Assembly (NCBI RefSeq): GCF_000308615.1
Contig: NZ_BAGB01000066.1
Coordinates: 1 to 47,136 of the forward strand
Reading direction: 5' to 3'
DNA: 47,136 nt
DNA from: Nocardia jiangxiensis NBRC 101359
Lineage (GTDB): Bacteria > Actinomycetota > Actinomycetes > Mycobacteriales > Mycobacteriaceae
Below the pieces are notes generated by a model. The model searched no databases, was not told the DNA's origin, and saw only the letters and a program-made list of their open reading frames with translations. Below are positions 32,398-40,247 of the stretch, piece by piece. The translations under genes were made by a program, and so were the position numbers. How positions within the stretch are numbered: position 1 is the stretch's first letter; each line of letters starts with the position of its first letter.

Positions 32398-33744
32398 TCA
32401 GATACGAAAATCCATATTTCCCGTACTCGGAGCCTCCGGCTCGCGACGGTGCGGCCCACGGGGATCGCTGTCGACCGGCGGCGGATCGATACCCATGATG
32501 GCCGAATAGGCAGCGGGATCCGACGATTCTTCCTCGCGCACAAGCGAATCCCGATGTCCGCCATAGGATTCGTAACCCGTTGCGGGAGTATCGAATCCGA
32601 CACTCGGTTCCTGCTCGAAAACCACCGAATCGAATTCCTGCACCACCGAATGCGAACCGGTACGTGCCGAATTCGATCCGATGACCGATGAATCGTCCCA
32701 GCCGCCCGACGACTCCGAGGCAGGTTCGAATTCGTAGGCGTCGGACCGCACCGGGAAATCCGATTCCACGGCATATGATTCCGGTTCATACGGTCGTGTA
32801 TCCGCCAGCGGAAGAGGCGGCTCCGACTCGTACCCGAAATCATCTCGCCGCGTGGAAGATTCGAACTCCGACTCGAACGACTCAGGAGTAATACCGAAAT
32901 CGGCTGCCCGAGCATTCGACTCGATCCGCTGATCGTACGCATCCGACCAAAATCCGGAATTACCCTGCCGCGCGAATTCATCCGGCTCGAACGACTCGGC
33001 CGAAACACCGGAATCTGCTTGCCGCCACCGCGATTCGGAGTCCGGCTCGTACATCCCGGACCGGAACCCGGAGTTCTCCTCCGCGACCACCGGCTGCGGA
33101 CCGGTCTGCGGCTCGGGCCGCTGCTCGTGCGCACCGAGCCCGGGACGCGCGGGAGGCACCTGCACACTGAAGGATTCGGCGATGAACACCCCCTCGTCGA
33201 TCTCGTCGGCGAAGGTCGTCACGGTCAATTGCAGCAGGTACTGACCGGTGGGAGTACTCGCGATGAGGTAGCGCGTGGACATCCACAGGCTCAGTCCCGC
33301 ATAGGTATACGTGCCGGAGATCTCCGCGGAGGGGAACCCGTCGTAATCCTCGACATCACCACCGAGTTCCACCCAATCCGGCAGGCGGCGCGAATCGGTG
33401 TAGGCACAACGCATCACCGCACGCGGATCGACCGGCAGCGACAGACGCCAGGCCATCAAGACCGCGTTCTCGACCCATCCGGACTCCTGCGAGACGCTCC
33501 CCTCCTCGGCCGGTAACGCCCAGGCCCCGAAGGCATTCGGCAGCACCTCGCGAACGACCTCGTGCCAATCTCCCGGAATATCCAGCAGCACAACCGGAAC
33601 TCCGGGATACTCGGGATGCACCACCACAGGTGTCGCGCCGACGGCAGCCAGAAATTCGCCGATCGTGGGCAATGTCTGCTCGAGCAGTGTCTGTTCGTCC
33701 GCGTCCTGCGCCTGCGGGACCTGGTCTTGTGAAGCCGCATTCAT
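32398..33744 (-). CDS. LpqN/LpqT-domain protein with acidic repeat tail
   Basis: A 448-residue protein. Residues ~20-205 match the LpqN/LpqT domain: TIGEFLAAVG, NAFGAWALP, ENAVLMAWRLS, DYDGFPSAEISGTYTY and QYLLQLTVTTFADE. Unlike mycobacterial LpqN/LpqT there is no signal peptide or lipobox. The remaining ~240 residues are rich in Ser, Glu, Asp and aromatic residues and include two related ~38-residue blocks (224-261, 262-301) and a weaker third. It is probably intrinsically disordered there. ATG 33744 has GAAGGAGG about 12 bases upstream; ATG 33789 is possible. Function unknown; in mycobacteria LpqN binds envelope-lipid proteins. Confidence 0.85.
   Translation of the reverse strand: MNAASQDQVPQAQDADEQTLLEQTLPTIGEFLAAVGATPVVVHPEYPGVPVVLLDIPGDWHEVVREVLPNAFGAWALPAEEGSVSQESGWVENAVLMAWRLSLPVDPRAVMRCAYTDSRRLPDWVELGGDVEDYDGFPSAEISGTYTYAGLSLWMSTRYLIASTPTGQYLLQLTVTTFADEIDEGVFIAESFSVQVPPARPGLGAHEQRPEPQTGPQPVVAEENSGFRSGMYEPDSESRWRQADSGVSAESFEPDEFARQGNSGFWSDAYDQRIESNARAADFGITPESFESEFESSTRRDDFGYESEPPLPLADTRPYEPESYAVESDFPVRSDAYEFEPASESSGGWDDSSVIGSNSARTGSHSVVQEFDSVVFEQEPSVGFDTPATGYESYGGHRDSLVREEESSDPAAYSAIMGIDPPPVDSDPRGPHRREPEAPSTGNMDFRI
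32842..33075 (-). repeat. Degenerate 38-40-residue coding repeats in the LpqN-like protein
   Basis: Two adjacent blocks begin NSGFRSGMY and NSGFWSDAY and each continue with ES-x-x-R-x-AD-x-G and ESFE before an Arg-containing end. A looser third copy follows. The DNA is not identical, so the repeat is old or selected at protein level. Confidence 0.65.
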
Positions 33745-33825
33745 CGCGCCGAATCCCCTCCTTCTCGTGCGAACCTGACCGTACCGCACATATCCGGCGG
33801 GTCCATCCCCCGGCGGACGGATATC

Positions 33826-34260
33826 TCAGGAACGCGCCTTCTCCGCGGACAGCAGCGCGGTCACGACGCCGAAAACCGCACCGGCGAAACCGAAGAACGC
33901 GGTCGCGGAGGTCGGATGATGAATGTCATCGGACCAGAAACCCATCGCCGCGAGCACCACGAACAGCACGATCGCCAAGGTCGCGCGTCCGGAGAAGAAC
34001 TGTGACGGCGGCGCGGTCGCGAACGTCGCGGCGACCGCACGCGCCTGGTCGTCGGCATCGGATTCGGACGGCGGCGCGATCTGCAGCGCGGTGGTGATCG
34101 CCGATTCCAGCCGCGGATCCTGAACCCCGAGCATTCCCATGCGCTGCGCCGCCGTCGCGGCCGCATCGCCCTTCCCGGAATCCAGCAGCGCACGCCGGAT
34201 CTCGGCACGGACCACGTCCGTCGGAACCTGCTGCACCGGATGGTTGAAGAACAACCCCAT
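33826..34260 (-). CDS. Two-TM membrane protein, unknown function
   Basis: A 144-residue protein. The N-terminal ~88 residues are soluble and helical (VPTDVVRAEIRRALLDSGKG..., AAQRMGMLGVQDPRLES); two hydrophobic segments follow at ~93-109 (LAIVLFVVLAAMGFW) and ~120-137 (FFGFAGAVFGVVTALLS), with a short charged end. I do not recognise a family. It is divergent from the next membrane protein gene. Confidence 0.75.
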   Translation of the reverse strand: MGLFFNHPVQQVPTDVVRAEIRRALLDSGKGDAAATAAQRMGMLGVQDPRLESAITTALQIAPPSESDADDQARAVAATFATAPPSQFFSGRATLAIVLFVVLAAMGFWSDDIHHPTSATAFFGFAGAVFGVVTALLSAEKARS

Positions 34261-34419
34261 ACCCCGTCGCCTCCCTCAACGACTTGTCCTCGCGCACAGC
34301 GTAACTGGTCCCCTGGATGCGCGCGCGGCGGGCGCGGGAAACCCGATCGCACCCCGCGACGACGAATGCTATGGTTTCGCACCAGCCGGAACGACCGGAT
34401 ACACACTCGGGGGATTCTC

Positions 34420-34725
34420 ATGTTCAACTGGTATGTCGGCCTGCTCGCGATCAGCGGCATCGTCATGCTCGCGCTGGCCGCGCTGAAGCAGGGCCAGAGC
34501 ACCGTGTCACGCTCGATCAACGGCATCTTCGGCGCGGTCTACCTCGGCTACGCGATCTATCTCGCCTTCTTCTTCGACGGCGGGTCGTACCTCATCTTCT
34601 TCCAGGCGTTCCTGCTGCCGGTGCTGATGGTGGTGAACTTCTTCCGCAACCGCACCCCGCGCACGAAGCTGACCGATACGCAGAAGGCGTGGCGCGAGTT
34701 CCAGCGCACCGATCAGGCGCGCTAG
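34420..34725 (+). CDS. Small three-TM membrane protein
   Basis: A 101-residue protein with hydrophobic segments at ~5-22 (GLLAISGIVMLALAAL), ~35-53 (GIFGAVYLGYAIYLAFFF) and ~58-76 (YLIFFQAFLLPVLMVVNFF) and a charged C-terminal tail (RNRTPRTKLTDTQKAW...). ATG 34420 is preceded by CGGGGGA; the frame extends further but reads as shadow. No family recognised. It ends 10 bases before the MBL-fold gene, so the two may be co-transcribed. Confidence 0.75.
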   Translation: MFNWYVGLLAISGIVMLALAALKQGQSTVSRSINGIFGAVYLGYAIYLAFFFDGGSYLIFFQAFLLPVLMVVNFFRNRTPRTKLTDTQKAWREFQRTDQAR

Positions 34726-34735
34726 CGTTGCGCGG

Positions 34736-35479
34736 GTGAAGATCGAGCAGGTTTCCGACTCCGTCCACGTCGTCGCCGGGACGAATGTCAACTGGGCGCT
34801 GGTCAGTGATGGTTCGGGCGTCACCGTCATCGACGCCGGATACGCCGGCGACACCGACGACGTGCTGAAATCGGTGCAGCAGATCGGTCATCAGCTCACC
34901 GATATCGCCGCGGTCCTGCTCACCCACGCCCATCTCGATCACATCGGGGCCATCCCGACCCTGGTCGAACGTCTCGGGGTGCCGGTGTACACCGGCGCGG
35001 AGGAAGTCCGGCACGCGAAACGCGAATACCTGCAGCAGATTTCACCCGCACAGATGGCAGCGCAGTTGCTCAGCGGCCGGGGCCGCCGCTGGGTCGCCCA
35101 GACCGTCCGAGCGGTCTACGGCCACATCAACACCTCGATCCCGTCGGCCACCGCCGCCGACGAGACCACCCTCGCGGCCCTGCCGGGCGGCATCGTCGCG
35201 GTGCCCACCCCCGGCCACACCGATGGCCACACCGCCTATCTGCTGCCCTCGGAGGGTGTGCTGTTCTCCGGCGACACTCTGGTCACCGGCCATCCCCTCT
35301 CCCAGCGCACCGGCCTGCAACTCCTGCCGACCTTCTTCAACCACGACGAATCCGGCACCCGGGCCAGCGCCGCCGCCCTCGCCGCACAACCGGCCCACAT
35401 CCTGGTCCCCGGGCACGGCGCCGCCTCCGAGTACGACCCGGCCGACCTCACCCGCCTGTTCGGGGCGACGGCCGAATAA
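34736..35479 (+). CDS. Metallo-beta-lactamase-fold hydrolase
   Basis: A 247-residue MBL protein. The metal site reads THAHLDHIG (His64, His66, Asp68, His69), PGHTDGHT near 161, SGDTLVTGH near 178 and PGHG near 225, which gives a full binuclear set. Substrates in the family range from glutathione thioesters and lactones to nucleic acids; the context gives no hint. The start is GTG. Confidence 0.92.
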   Translation: MKIEQVSDSVHVVAGTNVNWALVSDGSGVTVIDAGYAGDTDDVLKSVQQIGHQLTDIAAVLLTHAHLDHIGAIPTLVERLGVPVYTGAEEVRHAKREYLQQISPAQMAAQLLSGRGRRWVAQTVRAVYGHINTSIPSATAADETTLAALPGGIVAVPTPGHTDGHTAYLLPSEGVLFSGDTLVTGHPLSQRTGLQLLPTFFNHDESGTRASAAALAAQPAHILVPGHGAASEYDPADLTRLFGATAE

Positions 35480-35494
35480 TCGAATCCCCCGCGA

Positions 35495-36280
35495 TCAGCC
35501 GAGCTGAATCGACCGCTTCGCCAGGCCGAGCCAGAAGCCCTCGATCGGGGTCTGCCGGTTCTCGAGGTCCGCTTCACCCGCGCCGAGGGTGACGAACAGC
35601 GGGGCGAAGTGCTCGATCCGGGGATGGGCGAGACGAGCGGCGGGTGCGGTGTGCCGGAAGTCCAGCAGGGCGTCGATATCCCCGGCGGCCAAGGTTTCCC
35701 GGCCCCAGGCGTCGAATTCGCGCGACCACGCGGGGGCCTCGTCGTCGGCGGCGCCGGGAGTCATCTCGCGCAGGTTGTGCGTGAAGAATCCGCTGCCGAT
35801 GATCAGCACGCCCTCGTCCCGCAGCGGGGCCAGCCGTCGCCCCAGGTCGAACAGGCCGACCGGATCCAGTGTCGGCATGGACAGCTGCAGCACCGGGATA
35901 TCGGCCTCGGGGAACATCTCCACCAACGGCACGTACGCTCCGTGATCCAAGCCTCGGTCGGGCGCCTCGTGCACCGAATCCCCCAGTAGCGCACGCACTT
36001 TAGCGGCCAGCTCGGGCGCTCCGGGCGCGGGGTACAACACCGAGTAGTAGTGCTCCGGAAAGCCCCAGAAGTCGTAGACCAGCGGGACTGTCGTGGTCGA
36101 ACCGAGCGTCACCGGCGCGTCCTCCCAGTGCGCTGACACCACGAGAATGGCTGTGGGCCTGGGCAATTCGGCGGACCAGGCGGCCAGTTGACCGGGCCAC
36201 AGCGGATCGTCGGCCAGCGGTGGAGCGCCGTGGCTCAGATATAACGCGGGCATGCGCCCGGCGGTCTCGGCGGTGGACAT
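35495..36280 (-). CDS. LigB/DODA-type extradiol dioxygenase (YgiD-like)
   Basis: A 261-residue protein with the class III extradiol dioxygenase marks: YLSHGAPP, VVSAHWE, LDHGAYVPLVEMFPEADIPV (His/Asp run), IIGSGFFTHNLRE and HPRIEHFAPLFV. Members related to E. coli YgiD or plant DODA cleave catechols such as L-DOPA, with zinc or iron. The ATG lies 10 bases after the ribA stop, so the pair is an operon under the shared MarR-associated promoter. The link with flavin precursor synthesis is unexplained. Confidence 0.92.
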   Translation of the reverse strand: MSTAETAGRMPALYLSHGAPPLADDPLWPGQLAAWSAELPRPTAILVVSAHWEDAPVTLGSTTTVPLVYDFWGFPEHYYSVLYPAPGAPELAAKVRALLGDSVHEAPDRGLDHGAYVPLVEMFPEADIPVLQLSMPTLDPVGLFDLGRRLAPLRDEGVLIIGSGFFTHNLREMTPGAADDEAPAWSREFDAWGRETLAAGDIDALLDFRHTAPAARLAHPRIEHFAPLFVTLGAGEADLENRQTPIEGFWLGLAKRSIQLG

Positions 36281-36290
36281 GGTGAACCTT

Positions 36291-36920
36291 TCAGCCGATC
36301 AATCGAATGGTATGCCCGGTGTGCTGGGCCTTGGCGCGCAGATAGCGCAGGTTGTGCGTGGTCGCGTGCACGCCCGTCGGCACCGTGACGCGCACGTCCA
36401 ACCCCAGCGCGCGCAACTGTCGCGGCTTGTCCGGGTTGTTGGTGAGCAACTCGATCGTCCCGATACCCATCGCCTCCAGCATCTGCGCGGCGGCGGTGTA
36501 GTCGCGAGCGTCCTCGGGTAGGCCCAGGGCGGTATTGGCCTGGTAGGTGTCCAGTCCCTGGTCCTGCAGCGCATAGGCGTCGAGCTTGTTGTACAGCCCG
36601 ATGTCGCGGCCCTCCTGCCGCAGGTAGAGCAGATATCCACCGGCCTCGGCGATCAGTTCCACGGCCTCGCGCAGTTGCGGTCCGCAATCGCAGCGGGCCG
36701 AGCCGAACACATCGCCGGTCAGACATTCCGAATGCAGTCGCACCAGCGGCGTCGGTCCGGGATCGCCCAGGGCCAGCGCCAGATGTTCGCGGCCGTCGGC
36801 GAGCCCGTCGAAGGTGACCGCCTCGGCGGTGACCGTGTACCCGTCGCCGAATGCGAGCGGGATGCGCACCCGGGTCCGCACCGTGGCCGCGGCGTTCCCG
36901 CCTGCGAGGATGGATGTCAT
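36291..36920 (-). CDS. ribA: GTP cyclohydrolase II
   Basis: A 209-residue stand-alone RibA. Zinc ligands Cys66, Cys77 and Cys79 lie in HSECLTGDVFGSARCDCG; YLRQEGRDIGL with catalytic Arg/Asp at ~105-106 and Tyr110; and a C-terminal GVHATTHNLRYLRAKA. It opens GTP to 2,5-diamino-6-ribosylamino-pyrimidinone phosphate, the first riboflavin step. Most actinobacteria carry RibA fused to RibB (DHBP synthase) in the rib operon, so this solo copy with a dioxygenase and a MarR gene is probably a second copy for a special pathway or condition. Confidence 0.95.
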   Translation of the reverse strand: MTSILAGGNAAATVRTRVRIPLAFGDGYTVTAEAVTFDGLADGREHLALALGDPGPTPLVRLHSECLTGDVFGSARCDCGPQLREAVELIAEAGGYLLYLRQEGRDIGLYNKLDAYALQDQGLDTYQANTALGLPEDARDYTAAAQMLEAMGIGTIELLTNNPDKPRQLRALGLDVRVTVPTGVHATTHNLRYLRAKAQHTGHTIRLIG

Positions 36921-36948
36921 AGCTGCTCCGGGGTCCGGTAACTGTTCC

Positions 36949-36994
36949 GTTCAAATTTGAACAGAGGGGATCCCGAGATTATTCCAATTCGAAT
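36949..36994. promoter_or_regulatory. Candidate MarR operators between ribA and marR
   Basis: A perfect 14-bp palindrome GTTCAAATTTGAAC (36949-36962) and a second palindromic core ATTCGAAT (36987-36994) lie 37 bases apart in the 95-base divergent gap. Both resemble MarR sites in size and A/T core. Confidence 0.65.
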
Positions 36995-37015
36995 GACGGG
37001 CGGTAACCTGGGACG

Positions 37016-37477
37016 ATGAATGGTCCGCGCTGGCTCGACGAGCAGGAGCAGAGCGCCTGGCTGGCCTTCCTCACCACTGCGGCGCTGCTCAACCGCCGCC
37101 TCGATCAGCAACTCGAACGCGATTCCGGGCTCTCACATCTGCAATACGAAATCCTGGTGCGCCTGTCCGCCGCCCCCGACCACGAACTGCGGATGAGCGA
37201 ACTCGCCGGTGCGCTGCTGGACTCCAAGAGCAAACTCACCTATCAGATCGACCGGCTCGAACAGGCCGGACTCGTCCGCCGACGCTCCTGCCCGAGCGAT
37301 ATGCGCGCGGTCTACGCCGTACTCACCGAGGCCGGGCAACGCACCCTGGAACGGGCCGCACCCGGACATGTCGCCGCAGTCCGTGAGATGTTTCTCGATC
37401 CGCTGACCCCGGAGCAGCTCACCGCCATCGCCGAGGGACTCGGCGAGGTCGGCAGCAGACTCCGCGGCGAGCGCTGA
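37016..37477 (+). CDS. MarR-family transcriptional regulator
   Basis: A 153-residue winged-helix regulator: LDQQLERDSGLSHLQYEILV, LRMSELAGALLDSKSKLTYQIDRLE (recognition helix ~69-83) and RRRSCPSDMRAVYAVLTEAG (wing). It has one Cys (RRRSCPSDM) in the wing, which might sense oxidants or quinones. It is divergent from ribA-dioxygenase over a palindromic gap and is followed at 29 bases by an AhpD-like gene, which fits redox or phenolic-compound control. Confidence 0.92.
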   Translation: MNGPRWLDEQEQSAWLAFLTTAALLNRRLDQQLERDSGLSHLQYEILVRLSAAPDHELRMSELAGALLDSKSKLTYQIDRLEQAGLVRRRSCPSDMRAVYAVLTEAGQRTLERAAPGHVAAVREMFLDPLTPEQLTAIAEGLGEVGSRLRGER

Positions 37478-37506
37478 ACGCCGGGCACGGTTACGATTCG
37501 ACCGCT

Positions 37507-37983
37507 ATGCAACCTCCACCCGACGCCCGTATCTGGATCGACAAGCAGACCCCCGAGCCGTTCCACGCGCTCGGCGCGGTGGCCGTCGCCGTGCAGCACG
37601 CCGCGGAGGCCGCGGGCCTGGATCGGGACGTGATGGAACTGGTGAACGTCCGCGTCTCACAGATCAACGGCTGCCCGTTCTGCCTGAACCTGCACTCCCG
37701 CGCCGCGATCGCCGCCGGAGTAACCCAGCAGCAACTCGACGTGCTGCCCGCATGGCGGCGCAGCGACCTGTTCACCCCACTGCAACGAGCTGCCCTCGTC
37801 CTGGCCGAGACGACCACGACTCTTCCGGATGAGGAAAACCTGACGCGTGAGTATGCTCTTGCGCGACAACATATGTCGGACGACCAAGTGTCCGTCGTCA
37901 TCTGGGCCGCAACGACCATCGGTGCCTTCAATCGCGTCTCGATCATGAGTAGGCATCCGGTGCGAGTGCGGAAGGAGAACTGA
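37507..37983 (+). CDS. Carboxymuconolactone decarboxylase/AhpD-family protein
   Basis: A 158-residue all-helical protein with the AhpD-type redox site GCPFCLNLH (Cys56, Cys59, His63) and an upstream DVMELVNVRVSQ. Such proteins act as peroxidase-linked thiol reductants or as dehydratases/decarboxylases. The CxxC points to redox activity. The MarR gene lies 29 bases upstream and the GNAT-like gene follows directly (stop TGA then GTG). Confidence 0.92.
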   Translation: MQPPPDARIWIDKQTPEPFHALGAVAVAVQHAAEAAGLDRDVMELVNVRVSQINGCPFCLNLHSRAAIAAGVTQQQLDVLPAWRRSDLFTPLQRAALVLAETTTTLPDEENLTREYALARQHMSDDQVSVVIWAATTIGAFNRVSIMSRHPVRVRKEN

Positions 37984-38295
37984 GTGAGCGAGCAGACGAC
38001 ACCGTCATCGGTTGTCCGCAACGATGCGCAGTTGCGCTACGAGATCTGGTACCAGGACAGGCTGGCCGGATTCGCCGAATACCGCGAGCGGGAGAACGAC
38101 ACGGTCTTCATCCACACCGAGGTCGACACCGAATACGCAGGTAAGGGACTCGGTGGCATCCTGGCCAAGGCCGCGATCGAGGATGTCGTGGAGCGCGGGC
38201 GGACCATCGTGCCACGTTGCCCGTTCATCAAGAGCTGGCTGGACAAGCACCCCGAATATGATGATCACGTGGTAGGAAAAGGCATCCAGCGGTGA
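37984..38295 (+). CDS. GNAT-like N-acetyltransferase (YjdJ type)
   Basis: A 103-residue protein with the short acetyltransferase pattern: YEIWYQDRLAGFAEYRE, VFIHTEVDTEYAGKGLGGIL (acetyl-CoA loop, ~42-60) and CPFIKSWLDKHPEY near the end. The length is typical of the small GCN5-like group. GTG follows the previous stop without spacing, and its stop overlaps the pirin start by four bases (GTGA), so it is translated in the same unit. Confidence 0.9.
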   Translation: MSEQTTPSSVVRNDAQLRYEIWYQDRLAGFAEYRERENDTVFIHTEVDTEYAGKGLGGILAKAAIEDVVERGRTIVPRCPFIKSWLDKHPEYDDHVVGKGIQR

Positions 38296-39266
38296 GTGAC
38301 CTCGAGGCACGGCCCGAGGCAGCGATCTGTGAGGCCACCCCCGGCCCCGGACCGCGAACCGACAGCTATCCGTCGCGGGAGGTACCGCTGGGCGGCGTGC
38401 GCGGAGTGACCGTGCATCGCGTGCTGCCCCAGCGGGATCTGCCGACCGTCGGCGCCTGGTGCTTCCTCGACCATTTCGGCTCCACCGCGCCGAGCCCGGA
38501 CCTGCCGCCGGATATCGATCCGCATCCGCATATCGGACTGCAGACCGTGACCTGGCCATTCGAGGGCCGGATCCGGCATCGGGACAGTATCGGCTCCGAT
38601 GTCGAGATCGAGCCCGGCCAACTGAATCTGATGACGTCCGGACACGGCATCGCCCACTCGGAGTACACGGTGCCGGGTGCGCCGGCCGGGCACGGCATCC
38701 AGTTCTGGATCGCGCTGCCCGAGAGCGATCGCGACATCGCGCCGCATTTCGATCAGCATCGCGAACTGCCCGTCGTCGACCTGCCGGGGTTGCGGGCGAC
38801 CGTGCTGATCGGCTCGCTCGCCGGAGCGAGTTCCCCGGCGACGGTCTACACCCCGATCGTCGGCGCGGATCTGCGCATCGACCCCGGCAGCGAGGTGATC
38901 CTGCCGCTGGCAACCGAATTCGAGCACGCACTGTTGGTGATCGACGGCGATCTGACCGCCGCGGGCGTCCCCGCGCCCGCCGGACCGCTGCTGTATCTGG
39001 GTAGTGACCGTGCGGAACTGTCGCTCACCAGTAGCACCGGTGCGCATGCGATCCTGATCGGCGGTGAGCCGTTCGGCGAGGATCTGGTGATGTGGTGGAA
39101 TTTCGTGGCCCGCAGTCACGATGAGATCCAGCACGCCCGGAATGACTGGGAGAAACGCGATCTCGCCCGTTTCGCGGATATCGCGGGACATCCTCCCGAG
39201 CAACGTATTCCGGCGCCGCCGCTGCCCAACCTCCGGCTGAAGCCGCGCAAGCGCCGGGCCGGTTGA
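38292..39266 (+). CDS. Pirin family protein
   Basis: A 324-residue bicupin. The N-terminal metal site is HPHIGLQTVTW with later H (GHGIAHSEYT) and E; the pattern matches pirin, including GQLNLMTSGHGIAHSE and FWIALPESDRD. Pirins bind Fe and include quercetinase-like dioxygenases and redox-sensing cofactors. The GTG start overlaps the upstream acetyltransferase stop by four bases. It closes the MarR-AhpD-GNAT-pirin run. Confidence 0.93.
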   Translation: MSDLEARPEAAICEATPGPGPRTDSYPSREVPLGGVRGVTVHRVLPQRDLPTVGAWCFLDHFGSTAPSPDLPPDIDPHPHIGLQTVTWPFEGRIRHRDSIGSDVEIEPGQLNLMTSGHGIAHSEYTVPGAPAGHGIQFWIALPESDRDIAPHFDQHRELPVVDLPGLRATVLIGSLAGASSPATVYTPIVGADLRIDPGSEVILPLATEFEHALLVIDGDLTAAGVPAPAGPLLYLGSDRAELSLTSSTGAHAILIGGEPFGEDLVMWWNFVARSHDEIQHARNDWEKRDLARFADIAGHPPEQRIPAPPLPNLRLKPRKRRAG

Positions 39267-39278
39267 GTCTCCGGCTTC

Positions 39279-40154
39279 TCAAGGGGCGCCGAATATCGTT
39301 GTGCCGATATCCGATTCGGCTGCCATGGACTGAACCCCGATGACGCGCAGAAGGTCCCGTTTCTCCTGTGCGTCGGTGCCGGGGCGCGGGTAGTAGACCA
39401 GCAGTTTCTGTGCGACGTTCGGGGTGACCAGCGTCTCGCACACCATGTCCATCAACCCGACCCGGGGATGGATTATCCGCTTGGAGTCCGAGAGCCGCAC
39501 CGCCACTTCATGTTCGGTCCACATTCTCTCGAATTCCGGACTCACCGAACGCAATCGGGTGATCAGCTCGACGACGTCCGCGTCACCGGCTCGACGCGCG
39601 GCCGTGGCCCGCAGATCGGCGACATGCTTGCGGATCAGGCGATCTCGATCCTCCTCGGGGAATCTGCGCCCGGCATCCGGATCGGTGCACCAGCGCCACA
39701 GCACATACCGCGACAGACCCGTGAATCCGGTCTGATCGCCCACCAGCAGGACGTGCATCCGGTTCTGCGCCAGCACCTCACCGAGATCCGAACACACCGC
39801 GGCGGGGGTGTCCTCGAGTTTGGACAGCAGATACAGCAGGCCCGGACCGACGTGCCGATCACCGCCGTCGCGATGCGGCGCGGTATGCCCGCACAGGTGG
39901 AACAGGTAGTCGCGCTCGTCGTCGGTGAATCGCAGCGCGCGGGCCAACGCACCGAGCACCTGCACCGACGGACGCGGACCGCGAGCTTGTTCCAACCGGG
40001 TGTAGTAATCGGTGGACATACCGGCAAGCAGAGCGACCTCGTCGCGGCGCAGACCCGGCGTGCGTCGCCGGAGACCGGGCAGCAAACCCACCTCGGCGGG
40101 CTGCAACTGCTCGCGACGGCGTCGCAGGAAATCGGCCAGTTCGTCGCGGTCCAT
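39279..40154 (-). CDS. XRE-family regulator with MmyB-like ligand domain
   Basis: A 291-residue regulator. The N-terminal helix-turn-helix is TPGLRRDEVALLAGMSTDYYTRLEQARGP (key run LAGMSTDYYTRLEQ, ~43-56), and the rest matches the MmyB-like ligand-binding domain: VLGALARALRFTDDERDYLF, YLLSKLEDTPAAV and EFERMWTEHEV. It is divergent from an aldo/keto reductase. ATG 40154 is preferred; a GTG three codons earlier is too close to GGAGG. The frame extends far upstream only as antisense of the reductase gene. Confidence 0.92.
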   Translation of the reverse strand: MDRDELADFLRRRREQLQPAEVGLLPGLRRRTPGLRRDEVALLAGMSTDYYTRLEQARGPRPSVQVLGALARALRFTDDERDYLFHLCGHTAPHRDGGDRHVGPGLLYLLSKLEDTPAAVCSDLGEVLAQNRMHVLLVGDQTGFTGLSRYVLWRWCTDPDAGRRFPEEDRDRLIRKHVADLRATAARRAGDADVVELITRLRSVSPEFERMWTEHEVAVRLSDSKRIIHPRVGLMDMVCETLVTPNVAQKLLVYYPRPGTDAQEKRDLLRVIGVQSMAAESDIGTTIFGAP

Positions 40155-40190
40155 GCGATCCACTGTCCTCCGTCGCCTCGCGCGCAGCCA

Positions 40191-40205
40191 GGGATCGCCG
40201 ATCCC
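40191..40205. promoter_or_regulatory. Candidate operator of the XRE/aldo-keto pair
   Basis: GGGATC-GCC-GATCCC is a perfect 6-bp inverted repeat in the 93-base gap between the divergent genes. Confidence 0.45.
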
Positions 40206-40247
40206 ACGATGTGTCGTCCCTCCCTGGTCCCTGGATCCGCGCGCACG

